A stretch of 64,000 nucleotides of DNA from Blautia hansenii (GTDB taxonomy: Bacteria > Bacillota > Clostridia > Lachnospirales > Lachnospiraceae), in NCBI RefSeq assembly GCF_013304445.1, contig NZ_JAAITA010000008.1:1-64000 (forward strand), given 5' to 3'. Shown here piece by piece: positions 43,652-51,599 of the stretch (position 1 is the first letter of the stretch; the number at the start of each line of letters is the position of its first letter). Below the pieces are notes generated by a model. It searched no databases. It was given only the letters and a program-made list of their open reading frames with translations, and was not told the DNA's origin. The position numbers were made by a program, and so were the translations under genes.

Positions 43652-45103
43652 TTAAGCCCTTATTCTTTTTAATACTTCCAGAAGATACTTCCAGACCCTT
43701 TCCACTGAGGAAATGGACAGCTTCTCTTCTGTGGTGTGAATGTTCTGCATATCAGGTCCCAAAGACACGCAGTCCAGACCCGGAATTTTTTCATAAAAGA
43801 GACCACACTCTAAGCCTGCATGAATAACCTTGACCTCCGGCTCTTTTCCATACATTTCCCTGAATACCTCTGTCATAACAGGACGCAGGCTGGAATCCTG
43901 ACGGTATTCCCAGGCCGGATAATCTCCTTCGATATCAAAGCTGCCGCCCAGAAATTCTGTAAGATATGCAATTTTATCTGCCAGAGCCTGTTTTGCGCTT
44001 CCCACGGAGCTGCGCACACTGGCAGTTCCGCACAACGCTTCCGGTGTCAGACTGGTGATTCCCAAATTACAGGAGGTTTCTACCAAATCCTCGATAAAAC
44101 CGCACATTTTCTGGATACCGTTTGGATAATGCAGCAGAAAGAACAGCACCTTTTCCTGACTCACCGGGTGCAGAACCGGCTCTGTGCCTTCACCCAGAGC
44201 TTCCACGGTTACCGTAATACCTTCGTCACTTCCGGTGTATTCTCTGCGGAGTGTTTCCGTAAAGGTTTCCGCATAAGCACCCAGCGCTTTTCCGTCTTCT
44301 GCATCCGCCAATACCAGCGCCTCTGCCTTCCGGGGAATAGCATTGTCTTTCTGTCCGCCTGTAAGTTCCGCCAGGGCATACTCTGCCCCGCCTTCTGCCT
44401 CATGAAGAAATCTGGCCAGAAGAATGGTTGCATTTGCCCGGTTTTTATCAATTTCCGCACCGGAGTGCCCGCCTTTTAAACCGGATACGGTAACCTTCCA
44501 CTTCTCATTTGTATACTCCTGATACCGTACGGGAAGTTTGGATACTGCTGTCATGCCGCCTGCACAGCCGGCCCACAGATATCCTTCCTCCTCCGAATCC
44601 AGATTCAGCAGATACTTTGCCTTAAGAGGCGCAGTATCCAGCGCTGCCGCGCCTAAAAGTCCGATTTCCTCATCCACAGTAATCACTACTTCCAGAGCCG
44701 GGTGCTGCAGTGTGTCATCCTCTAAAATTGCCAGGACATAGGCCACGGCAATACCATCATCCCCTCCTAAAGTAGTATCTTTGGCATAGATAAAATCGCC
44801 GTCAATTCCCAGCCGCAGCGCATCTTTGGCAAAATCATGACTGCTTTCCAGTTTTTTCTCACATACCATGTCCATATGTCCCTGCAGCATAACCACAGGC
44901 GCTTTTTCATAACCTTCTGACGCGTCCTTAAAAATTACCACATTGTTGCTTTCGTCCTGTATATAGCGAAGTCCCCGCTTTTTCGCAAATTCCACCAGAT
45001 AATCACTGATTTCCTTTGTATTTCCCGAACCATGAGGAATTTTTGTCAGTTCCTCAAAATAATAAAAAACTCTCTTTGGCTCTAAATTTTCTAAAACTGC
45101 CAT
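43652..45103 (-). CDS. pepD: Aminoacyl-histidine dipeptidase
   Basis: M20-family metallopeptidase of 483 residues that splits Xaa-His and other dipeptides. Metal ligands are in GHMDMVCEK, GGDDGIAVA and DEEIGLLGA, and a late HAGLECGLFYEKI matches PepD. A lid domain occupies the middle. Divergent from ylbJ across 146 bases. Confidence 0.95.
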   Translation of the reverse strand: MAVLENLEPKRVFYYFEELTKIPHGSGNTKEISDYLVEFAKKRGLRYIQDESNNVVIFKDASEGYEKAPVVMLQGHMDMVCEKKLESSHDFAKDALRLGIDGDFIYAKDTTLGGDDGIAVAYVLAILEDDTLQHPALEVVITVDEEIGLLGAAALDTAPLKAKYLLNLDSEEEGYLWAGCAGGMTAVSKLPVRYQEYTNEKWKVTVSGLKGGHSGAEIDKNRANATILLARFLHEAEGGAEYALAELTGGQKDNAIPRKAEALVLADAEDGKALGAYAETFTETLRREYTGSDEGITVTVEALGEGTEPVLHPVSQEKVLFFLLHYPNGIQKMCGFIEDLVETSCNLGITSLTPEALCGTASVRSSVGSAKQALADKIAYLTEFLGGSFDIEGDYPAWEYRQDSSLRPVMTEVFREMYGKEPEVKVIHAGLECGLFYEKIPGLDCVSLGPDMQNIHTTEEKLSISSVERVWKYLLEVLKRIRA

Positions 45104-45249
45104 TTCTGTTACCTCCTGCTGTTTTTCTATGATTCATTTTTACACATTCTGGGACAAATAGCAAGTCCCATTCCCATTTCGGACATAGCCGGATTTTCTG
45201 GTTCATATAGTAAGACAAAGAAGCATCCCAACTTTTTCGGGGGATTTTT

Positions 45250-46218
45250 ATGAAACGTGCCTTTTCTTTTCTTCCTTTTATTCTTTTTTTCTGTCTGCTC
45301 CTGTTCTTTCCCAGGCAGTCCCTTCTGGGGGCAAAGACCGGGCTGATGTTGTGGTTCTTCACACTCCTGCCCTCCATGCTGCCCTTTCTTATCCTGTCCT
45401 CTCTGTTTGTGCACCTGGAGGTTTTGGAGAAACTCTTTGGCCGGGGCGCTTCTTTCTGGCGCAGGGCATTCGGACTTTCTCCCCAGGGAACTTACGCCCT
45501 CTTTATGGGGATTTTCTGCGGTTATCCCATGGGAGCCAAAGTCACGGCTGATTTGTACCGAGGCCAGCGTATTACCAGACAGGAGGCTGATTATCTGCTG
45601 ACCTTTTCCTGTCATCCGGGCCCCTCCTTTCTCTCTGCCTATCTCTGTGTGGAAATTCTCGGAAGGGAAGACGTGACCGGATGGACTTATCTGGTGATTT
45701 ACCTGTCCTCTTTTCTGTGTTCCCTGATGTTTCGCCCTTCCCGCAGGCGACAGTCTGTACCGGAAACCCCGGCTGTTTCTGCACCTTTCCGGGAAAACTT
45801 AAAAAAAGAGACATCCGCCTCCCTGTCTCTGGGAGAAGCCCTGGATGCCTCTATCTTAAATGCATTCCTATCCATCACCAAGCTGGGAGGATATATGATT
45901 TTGTTTTCAGTTTTACAAAGTTTCCTGAAGACATGGCTTCCAGCAGTTCCCTGTATCCGTTATCCGGTACTGGGACTTATGGAAATCACCACCGGGCTTT
46001 CTGCTCTTTCCCAAAGCCGGCTGCCCTTTTCCCTGCTCTACATTCTCACCGTATCCTTTACTTCATTTGGCGGTCTATGCGTAGCAGCCCAGACAAAATC
46101 CATGCTGGCCGATACAGATTTGTCTCTTATCCCTTATCTGAAAGGAAAGCTTTGCTGTCTTACCATTACTCTGGCTCTGACCTTTTTCTTAGTCGAAGTC
46201 GTCAAAGTCATCGTCTAA
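45250..46218 (+). CDS. ylbJ: YlbJ-like integral membrane protein, nucleoside-recognition (Gate) domain
   Basis: A 322-residue membrane protein with about eight helices. The Gate-type motif region GIFCGYPMGAKVTADL and LTFSCHPGPSFL matches the YlbJ/SpoIIM-like sporulation family. Bacillus YlbJ is about 408 residues, so this is a shorter version. In B. subtilis rsmD, coaD and ylbJ (ylbH-I-J) are neighbours; here coaD and rsmD lie just beyond, facing it. Its last 30 bases overlap, tail to tail, the coding end of the minus-strand coiled-coil gene. Confidence 0.85.
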   Translation: MKRAFSFLPFILFFCLLLFFPRQSLLGAKTGLMLWFFTLLPSMLPFLILSSLFVHLEVLEKLFGRGASFWRRAFGLSPQGTYALFMGIFCGYPMGAKVTADLYRGQRITRQEADYLLTFSCHPGPSFLSAYLCVEILGREDVTGWTYLVIYLSSFLCSLMFRPSRRRQSVPETPAVSAPFRENLKKETSASLSLGEALDASILNAFLSITKLGGYMILFSVLQSFLKTWLPAVPCIRYPVLGLMEITTGLSALSQSRLPFSLLYILTVSFTSFGGLCVAAQTKSMLADTDLSLIPYLKGKLCCLTITLALTFFLVEVVKVIV

Positions 46219-46851
46219 ATCATCATCGTAATCATCCGGTTCATAGGAATCCGCCTGTGCAGGGGACGGTGCTGCAGCCTCTTCCTGTACAGGCGCACTG
46301 CCGCCCTGTGTAAGCTGCGGAGAAAGCTCTGCACGGTTCTGTTTGATAACATCTACAGAAGCCTGCAGGGTACGGACAAATTCATTGTACTTAGCAGCCG
46401 CATCCTCTAACATAGAAGAAGCAATCTGTCCCATATTTGCCATCATTTCATCCGTATAGGAAACTGCGCTGAGACGCAGATTGTTTGCGTCATTGGTTGC
46501 TGCATCAATGATAGCCTGTGCCTGCTGGTTTGCACTGTTTACAGTCTCATTGGCCTGTGCATACGCCTGCTGCATGACTTCAGATTCTTTTACCATTTCC
46601 TGTACCTGTTTCTTGGTATCTTCAATGATATTATCTGCCTTTGCCTGGGCGTCCTGCAGAATTGCATCCTTGTTGCTGATGATTTTCTGGTATCGTTTAA
46701 TTTCATCAGGAGTTTTCAGACGCAGTTCTCTTAAAAGTTCTTCGATTTCTTCTTTATTCACAATGATTTTCGTTGTGGATAAAGGCTGATATTTACAACT
46801 CTCTACATATTCTTCAATTTCTTCAATAATCTGTTCAATTCTGCTGCTCAT
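46189..46851 (-). CDS. Coiled-coil protein of the ATP synthase B/E-like or DivIVA-like type
   Basis: A 220-residue soluble protein. Residues 1-50 form a helical start (SSRIEQIIEEIEEYVESC). A long Ala/Gln/Glu coiled coil covers about 55-165. A Pro/Ala linker leads to a very acidic tail (DDYDDDLDDDFDDFD). Such proteins are often named V-type ATPase subunit H or E-like in Clostridia, but no ATPase genes are near, and a DivIVA-like structural role is as likely. It lies 24 bases after coaD. Confidence 0.7.
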   Translation of the reverse strand: MSSRIEQIIEEIEEYVESCKYQPLSTTKIIVNKEEIEELLRELRLKTPDEIKRYQKIISNKDAILQDAQAKADNIIEDTKKQVQEMVKESEVMQQAYAQANETVNSANQQAQAIIDAATNDANNLRLSAVSYTDEMMANMGQIASSMLEDAAAKYNEFVRTLQASVDVIKQNRAELSPQLTQGGSAPVQEEAAAPSPAQADSYEPDDYDDDLDDDFDDFD

Positions 46852-46874
46852 TTCTTAATTCTCCTTATCGTATC

Positions 46875-47375
46875 TCATTCTGTTTTTTCCGAATGTCTGT
46901 TTCTGTATTTTTCTTCCACCCTCTGCACCACATATTCCGGCACAAATTTGGAAATATCCGCCCCAAAAGAAGCTGCTTCCTTTACCGTGGTGGAACTTAA
47001 ATAGGCATACTGGAGACTGGTAGTCAAAAACATGGTGTCGATATCCATTGCCAGTACCCGGTTTGTCTGCGCCATCTGCAGTTCATATTCAAAATCTGTA
47101 ATTGCCCGCAGACCGCGGATAATAACCTTTGCTTCGCAGCTCCGTGCAAAATTCACGGACAAACCGTCGAAAGACTGCACCTTTACATTTGGTATGTCTT
47201 TTGTTATATACTCTAATATATTAACACGTTCCGCAACAGAAAACAACGGACTTTTTGCAGAATTATTCAAAACTGCCACAATTACCTCGTCGAAAAGCTC
47301 TGCCGCCCTTTTTATAATATCTAAATGTCCATAGGTCGCCGGGTCAAAGCTTCCCGGATAAATTGCTCTTGTCAT
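46875..47375 (-). CDS. coaD: Phosphopantetheine adenylyltransferase
   Basis: Penultimate step of coenzyme A synthesis. 166 residues. The nucleotidyltransferase motif is [16 protein letters not shown], and the late [16 protein letters not shown] box is present. It overlaps rsmD by 4 bases (ATGA), the conserved Firmicutes arrangement. Confidence 0.98.
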   Translation of the reverse strand: MTRAIYPGSFDPATYGHLDIIKRAAELFDEVIVAVLNNSAKSPLFSVAERVNILEYITKDIPNVKVQSFDGLSVNFARSCEAKVIIRGLRAITDFEYELQMAQTNRVLAMDIDTMFLTTSLQYAYLSSTTVKEAASFGADISKFVPEYVVQRVEEKYRNRHSEKTE

Positions 47376-47929
47376 TTTGGTGCCTTTCTTATGAAAACAT
47401 GCTGATTTGTCTTATACTGTTTCACTTTTTCCGTGAAAAATCCGTACTCTTCCAGATAATCGAATTTTGTAGAAAGAGAAGCTTCCACAATAATCCGTGT
47501 GTTCTCATCCACACAGGCTGCCCCGCGCAGCTGCTCCAGTACCTGCTTCTCCAGTTCCCTGTCATAAGGAGGGTCCATAAAAATACAGTCAAAAGGCTCT
47601 GCCTCCTGCAGAGAAGACAGAACACCAAAAACGTCCTGGCTGTATACCTGGGCTTTGGACGCAAGTCTGGTAAATTTCAGATTCTCCTCTATAACAGCGG
47701 CTGCTCTTCTGTTTTTTTCAATAAAGGCACAAAAGTCTGCCCCTCTGCTTAAAGCTTCAATCCCAATGCCCCCGCTGCCTGCAAAAATATCCAGAAATCT
47801 GCACTGGCAAAGATAGGGCTGCAGCATATTAAACAGCGTCTCTTTAATACGGTCTGTGGTGGGGCGGGTCTCCAGCCCCGGAATGGTTTTAAGCGGCATA
47901 CTTTTTGCACTGCCTGCAATTACTCTCAT
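47372..47929 (-). CDS. rsmD: 16S rRNA (guanine(966)-N2)-methyltransferase
   Basis: SAM-dependent enzyme of 185 residues that methylates G966 of 16S rRNA. The SAM site is [19 protein letters not shown] and the catalytic motif is FMDPPYD. Located 30 bases after the mgsA-like gene and translationally coupled to coaD. Confidence 0.97.
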   Translation of the reverse strand: MRVIAGSAKSMPLKTIPGLETRPTTDRIKETLFNMLQPYLCQCRFLDIFAGSGGIGIEALSRGADFCAFIEKNRRAAAVIEENLKFTRLASKAQVYSQDVFGVLSSLQEAEPFDCIFMDPPYDRELEKQVLEQLRGAACVDENTRIIVEASLSTKFDYLEEYGFFTEKVKQYKTNQHVFIRKAPK

Positions 47930-47959
47930 ATCTTCTGTCCTTTTTTCAAAGTATCACAT

Positions 47960-48352
47960 TTAACGATTCAGGCGATAATCCAAATCGCCCTGGTCCAGTC
48001 CCAGAATCAGGGACTCTGCGGTTGCAATATTGGTCGCAATGGGAATGTTGTACTGGTCGCAGCATCTGGAAATCTGATACACGTCCGGCTCTTTTGCATC
48101 TATCATAGCCGGATTGTAGAAAAAGATTACCATATCAATATCGCCGCGCTCAATCATTTCCGTAAACTGCTTATCTCCGCCCATGCTTCCCGGAAGGAAT
48201 TTGTGAACCCGAAGATTTGCAGCTTCTTCGATACGCCTTCCTGTGGTTCCCGTAGCATAGATTTCATGTTTTGCCAGTATATTTTTATAGGCAATACAAA
48301 AATCCTCAATCAGGGCTTTCTTACTGTTATGTGCTATAATTCCAACGTTCAT
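47960..48352 (-). CDS. mgsA: Methylglyoxal synthase-like protein with altered active site
   Basis: A 130-residue protein of the MgsA family, which converts dihydroxyacetone phosphate to methylglyoxal. The fold signatures YATGTTGRRIEEA, GGDKQ and NIPIATNIATAES are clear, and the catalytic base D60 (D71 of E. coli) is kept, as is D90 (D101). Three other active-site residues differ at a constant offset of eleven: D20 is N9, D91 is N80, and H98 is K87. Activity is therefore doubtful. A strong promoter precedes it and it heads the rsmD-coaD transcript. Confidence 0.8.
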   Translation of the reverse strand: MNVGIIAHNSKKALIEDFCIAYKNILAKHEIYATGTTGRRIEEAANLRVHKFLPGSMGGDKQFTEMIERGDIDMVIFFYNPAMIDAKEPDVYQISRCCDQYNIPIATNIATAESLILGLDQGDLDYRLNR

Positions 48353-48425
48353 CTACATCAATCCTTATTTTTTATAATAGCAACAATGCCGGGTTCTGTA
48401 CCACCTGGTATTGTAGTCCAGAGTC

Positions 48426-48454
48426 ATTATAGCAAAAACACCAAGTTTTTGCAA
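48426..48454 (-). promoter_or_regulatory. Promoter of the mgsA-rsmD-coaD transcript
   Basis: Minus strand TTGCAA (48454-48449), 17 bases, TATAAT (48431-48426) with a TGC extension. The leader of about 70 bases contains the small palindrome TACCAGGTGGTA. Near-consensus vegetative promoter. Confidence 0.85.
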
Positions 48455-48656
48455 TTATTTTTTGTCCATTTATACACTTTTTACAAAAAGTCTAATGCTT
48501 TCACCTCATAAATGCTCTGATTATGAAACTCGATTTCATATTGTAATACAATTCACAAAATTTGTCAAAACTTGAAAGAACTTCTAGGCTAAAATCTTTT
48601 CAAATTCACATAATAGCATTGTAACACAAAATCATATTTCAAAGGAGGAACAAAAA
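48455..48656 (+). other. AT-rich region upstream of the spore protein gene
   Basis: Part of the 304-base gap between the mgsA-like gene and the spore protein gene. No gene or RNA is recognised. A possible -10 for a forespore sigma factor, CATAATA at 48609-48615, lies about 40 bases before the ATG, but the matching -35 is poor, so it is only a candidate. An AAAGGAGG ribosome-binding site ends the stretch. Confidence 0.35.
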
Positions 48657-48887
48657 ATGTCTAACAACAATTCTTCTTCAAACAGAGCAGCTGTACCAGA
48701 AGCAAAAGGAGCCTTAAACCGTTTTAAATATGAAGTAGCCAACGAATTAGGTGTACCTCTTACAGACGGATACAACGGAAACCTGACTTCCAAACAGAAC
48801 GGTTCCGTAGGCGGTTATATGGTCAAAAAAATGATTGAAGCACAGGAAAGACAGATGAGCGGAAGCGGCTCTACACAGCAGTTCTAA
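48657..48887 (+). CDS. Alpha/beta-type small acid-soluble spore protein
   Basis: A 76-residue DNA-binding protein that coats and protects DNA in dormant spores. Family signatures are LNRFKYEVANELGVPL, which contains the germination-protease cleavage region, and NGSVGGYMVKKMIEAQER. It shows that the organism forms spores or descends from one that does. A perfect AAAGGAGG ribosome-binding site precedes it and a terminator follows. Confidence 0.96.
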   Translation: MSNNNSSSNRAAVPEAKGALNRFKYEVANELGVPLTDGYNGNLTSKQNGSVGGYMVKKMIEAQERQMSGSGSTQQF

Positions 48888-48910
48888 AAGAACCATTCCT
48901 GCTTTCACGG

Positions 48911-48945
48911 AAAAGAGGGCTTTTTACAGGTCCTCTTTTCTTTGT
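48911..48945 (+). terminator. Terminator after the spore protein gene
   Basis: AAAAGAGG pairs with CCTCTTTT across a 13-base loop, followed by CTTTG. It ends the spore protein transcript just before the toxin-antitoxin promoter. Confidence 0.75.
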
Positions 48946-48967
48946 GCAAATTTCCAATATTTTCCTC

Positions 48968-48996
48968 TGGACATTTCTTTTTCAGGGGTGTATGAT
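48968..48996 (+). promoter_or_regulatory. Promoter of the type III toxin-antitoxin locus
   Basis: TGGACA (48968-48973), 17 bases, TATGAT (48991-48996). Close to consensus. Transcription should start near 49003, about 22 bases before the first antitoxin repeat, so one promoter can serve both RNA antitoxin and toxin as in known type III loci. Confidence 0.85.
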
Positions 48997-49024
48997 AGGA
49001 AATACAAAAACATACGTTTCCCTT

Positions 49025-49116
49025 TCAAATGTCTGTTGCTTCCCGGTATGCAACGAAAAGATACCCGGGCTCAAATGTCCGTTGCTTCCTGGTATGCAAC
49101 CCAAAGATAACCAGGC
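49025..49116 (+). repeat. Tandem 46-base direct repeat, two copies
   Basis: Both copies begin TCAAATGTC and share the GTTGCTTCC, GGTATGCAAC and AAAGATA blocks; they differ at only a few positions, two of which are the compensatory pair in the pseudoknot. A truncated third copy (TCAAAT) starts at 49117. Confidence 0.92.
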
Positions 49117-49122
49117 TCAAAT
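49025..49122 (+). ncRNA. cptI: CptI/ToxI-like RNA antitoxin, two pseudoknot repeats
   Basis: Two tandem 46-base units (49025-49070 and 49071-49116) and the first six bases of a third. In each, GTTGC pairs with GCAAC to make a five-pair hairpin with a ten-base loop. In the loop, CCCGG (49042-49046) can pair with CCGGG (49065-49069) downstream, forming an H-type pseudoknot. In unit 2 these are CCTGG (49088-49092) and CCAGG (49111-49115): one pair has changed from C-G to T-A on both sides, a compensatory change supporting the fold. Known type III antitoxins are such repeats placed between promoter and toxin, cut by the toxin into units that then inhibit it. CptI units, as I recall, number about two and are about 45 bases. 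Confidence 0.85.
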
Positions 49123-49183
49123 ACAGCCCCTTCTTAAAGCATATCCAAAATCATATCAGTCCAATCAAATCTTAGGAGAATCT

Positions 49184-49756
49184 ATGACAAATCATCATTT
49201 TTATTTCATTTCAGACGAGTATTTTCAAAAATTTCACGACCGATACCTAATGCAAAACAAAGAATCCACAAAAGAAAAGAGCCACAACCGCCCCTGCTAC
49301 TGTGCTTTTCAGGACAGACAGCACCCGGAGCTCTACTGGTTCATTCCTTTTTCTTCCCAGGTGTCCAAATTCCGAAAAGTATACAAAAGCAAACTGGCCC
49401 GGTACCAGCGGTGCAATACCATTGTATTCGGCCAGGTGCTGGGACATGAAAAGGCTTTCCTGATTCAAAATATGTGTCCGGTCACCAGACGCTACATCAC
49501 CATGGAATACATGGATTCCGCCTCCCAAAACCCTGTACAGATTTCCCACAAAACCCAGCGGCAGCTTCTGAAATACGCCCGTGAAGTTATCGAACAACTT
49601 CGCCGGGGCAACACTTCTCTTATTTTTCCCGACGTACTCTCCATCGAAAAGCAGCTTCTGAAAGAAGTGCAGCAGGAAGTCCAGAAAAAAAGAACCTCTT
49701 TTACAACAAATCATAAAAGAAGTTCTCTCCCTGTTTCAAAAAAGCCTGTCTTATAA
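49184..49756 (+). CDS. cptN: Type III toxin, ToxN/AbiQ superfamily (CptN-like endoribonuclease)
   Basis: A 190-residue protein predicted to be the endoribonuclease toxin of a type III system. The start at 49184 has AGGAG six bases upstream; a longer frame from 48944 would translate the antitoxin repeats and is rejected. The family pattern is FYFISDEYFQKFHDRYLM, then NRPCYCAF, YWFIPFSSQVSKF, TIVFGQVLGHEKAFLIQNM and PVTRRYI, which I recognise from CptN/TenpN-like toxins. The last 40 residues are basic and low in complexity. It is followed by a DUF6465 gene reading toward it, with a 6-base overlap. ToxN-type loci give phage defence by abortive infection or stabilise DNA. Confidence 0.82.
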   Translation: MTNHHFYFISDEYFQKFHDRYLMQNKESTKEKSHNRPCYCAFQDRQHPELYWFIPFSSQVSKFRKVYKSKLARYQRCNTIVFGQVLGHEKAFLIQNMCPVTRRYITMEYMDSASQNPVQISHKTQRQLLKYAREVIEQLRRGNTSLIFPDVLSIEKQLLKEVQQEVQKKRTSFTTNHKRSSLPVSKKPVL

Positions 49757-50158
49757 GTCTATTTTTCTTCCACCTTCTACGAATTCACCATTTACTACAT
49801 AGTAAGCAGCGTTTTCTTCCGGTTTTACATAAATCTGTACGTCTTTAATGTCACTTTCTTTTTTACCTGTCTCTGCTACCCATGCTTTTCTCACATTTGC
49901 CTTGATGATTTCCGTATCCAGTTCTTTTCCCGCAAACTGTAAAAATACGCTTTCCTTTGCAGCAGCCGGTGTTGTCTTTGCAGTTCTCGTCTTTGTGGCA
50001 GTTGCTTTTTTTGCAGCCGCTTCCTTCTTTGCCGCCCCTCTTTTTACCGGCGCTTTCTTTGCAGCTGTTTCGATTTTTGTTTCTTCTGTCTTCGCTGGAG
50101 TCGTCTTTACAGCGGCAGCCTCTGCTGCAGCCTTTGTGGTTGTCTTTCTAACTGACAT
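49751..50158 (-). CDS. DUF6465 family protein
   Basis: A 135-residue protein. The first 75 residues are a low-complexity Ala/Lys/Thr stretch with repeated KKA/AAK patterns, like histone-tail or nucleoid-binding linkers. The C-terminal domain (SVFLQFAGKELDTEII to GEFVEGGRKIDL) is the DUF6465 part. The start at 50158 is backed by AAGGAGGAG. Function unknown; DNA binding by the basic tail is inference. Confidence 0.85.
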   Translation of the reverse strand: MSVRKTTTKAAAEAAAVKTTPAKTEETKIETAAKKAPVKRGAAKKEAAAKKATATKTRTAKTTPAAAKESVFLQFAGKELDTEIIKANVRKAWVAETGKKESDIKDVQIYVKPEENAAYYVVNGEFVEGGRKIDL

Positions 50159-50293
50159 TTCTATCTCCTCCTTTGTCACTTGCAACTTTAAATATCCTGT
50201 TTATGATACCTCTTTTGCTAAAAACTTTCAAGTTTTTTCATTGAAAAAGCAGTCAAGCCACCCTTCTACACCATAGTCTCCCATTTTTATGTT

Positions 50294-50880
50294 TTATAGT
50301 TTATTTCGAATCCCCTGCATTTTCAGGTCCAATTCCGCACTTTGATTTGCACAGTACAATAATTCCTCTGCCAACTCCCTCTGCAAGTCATCTGAAAGAT
50401 TTTTCTTATATCTGATTTTATGCTCCAGACTTGCCCAAAAATCCATAGCGATTGTCCGAAGCTGTACTTCTACTTTCATATCCCGCTTCTCATCTTTAAG
50501 AAAAATCGGCACCGAAATAATTAAATGTAAAGAACGATATCCGTTTGGTTTCGGATTTTTAATATAGTCTTTCATTTCTATAAACGTAATGTCGTCCTGC
50601 TTGAGCAAACAATCTGCCAACATATAAATATCTTCACAAAACGAGCATATGACTCTTACTCCTGCAATGTCATTGATGTTTTCCTCAATCGCATCTATAG
50701 ACAGCGGAATATTCTTATCCCTAATTTTGTCTCAACTTCCATAATCGCGCAGCGATAATACGCCATTATAGTGTCTCTTGGTTTCATATTTTTATGAATC
50801 AAATCCATAACTTCATCTGACATAAGATGTTTCATCGCAACTTGCGGTGCTCTGTTTTGTAGTATTTTCTTAATCTCCAT
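50294..50880 (-). pseudogene. Broken small alarmone synthetase (RelQ/YwaC-like)
   Basis: Two fragments of a single (p)ppGpp synthetase gene. The N-terminal piece (from the ATG at 50880) runs to AIMEVETKLGIR and then hits a stop. In another frame the remainder continues with NIPLSIDAIEENINDIAGV, DYIKNPKPNGYRSLHL and VEVQLRTIAMDFWASLEHKI. The substrate-binding segment normally between these (about 35-40 residues with the NPIE...SRIK region) is missing, so this is a deletion with frameshift, not only a frameshift. No functional synthetase can result. An intact relative is at 42030-42857. Confidence 0.85.
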
Positions 50881-50954
50881 ATTGTAATTCTCCCACTCTC
50901 TTCAAACATTTTGAAGATGTTTGAATGGATACTTATAATGATTCAAAACTCTTT

Positions 50955-51587
50955 TTAGGCACATACGTAGCAATCTCTCCCTTTTCGTTTTGCCTGATAT
51001 AATAGTTCATCTGCTTTTTCTATCAGTTCAAAGATATCTTCCCCATTATAATAAACCGCATATATTCCCATACTGACCGTCAAGCGGTCAGACACTTTCG
51101 ACTTCTCATGAGAAATATGTTTATCTGCCAGATTCTTTCTGACTCGCTCTGCCATATCCTTGGCACAGTCTGCTGTTGTTTCCTGAAGTATCACAAGCAT
51201 CTCTTCCCCGCCGTATCGTATCACCAAATCTTTTTTCCGAACAGATTCCGCCAGAATCTCTGCAAGTGCTTTAATCCCATTGTCTCCTTGCACATGTCCA
51301 TAATAATCATTGTACTGTTTGAAATAATCAATATCCATCATAAGCAGGGGCAAGGGCTTGCCCGCCAGTTTCTTTTTATTTTTTCTCATGCACCTTGTCA
51401 AATACTCACGGTTATGCAATTTGCTCATAGGGTCGGTATAGCTCTTTTTTCGCCATTTTATCAGCCAAAATACAATATCCGCTAATATCATAATTCCTAT
51501 GACGCTTATAACTGCAATGATGATTTTTCTGATTTGATGCTGTTCCGTCAAAGAATAATACTGATGAACTTTTTCCGAATATTCCAT
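50955..51587 (-). CDS. GGDEF diguanylate cyclase, C-terminal part of a split TPR-GGDEF gene
   Basis: A 210-residue product with one membrane helix (about 23-44) and a GGDEF domain. The active site reads RYGGEEM and the inhibitory I-site RKKD stands just before it, so cyclic-di-GMP synthesis with product control is expected. The ATG at 51587 is in the same frame as the TPR gene upstream, only five codons after that gene's TAA. The two together look like one receptor: external TPR sensor, membrane helix, cyclase. The start has only a weak AAGG ribosome-binding site, so expression may depend on reinitiation. Confidence 0.85.
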   Translation of the reverse strand: MEYSEKVHQYYSLTEQHQIRKIIIAVISVIGIMILADIVFWLIKWRKKSYTDPMSKLHNREYLTRCMRKNKKKLAGKPLPLLMMDIDYFKQYNDYYGHVQGDNGIKALAEILAESVRKKDLVIRYGGEEMLVILQETTADCAKDMAERVRKNLADKHISHEKSKVSDRLTVSMGIYAVYYNGEDIFELIEKADELLYQAKRKGRDCYVCA

Positions 51588-51599
51588 ATAATCCGTACC

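Noticed and set aside
49025-49122. The repeats as a minimal CRISPR array
   Set aside because: The units are directly adjacent with no spacers, and no cas gene is present; the pseudoknot pairing fits a type III antitoxin.
48944-49183. Upstream extension of the toxin reading frame as an 80-residue N-terminal domain
   Set aside because: It would translate the promoter and the RNA repeats; the start at 49184 has a proper ribosome-binding site and the family begins there.
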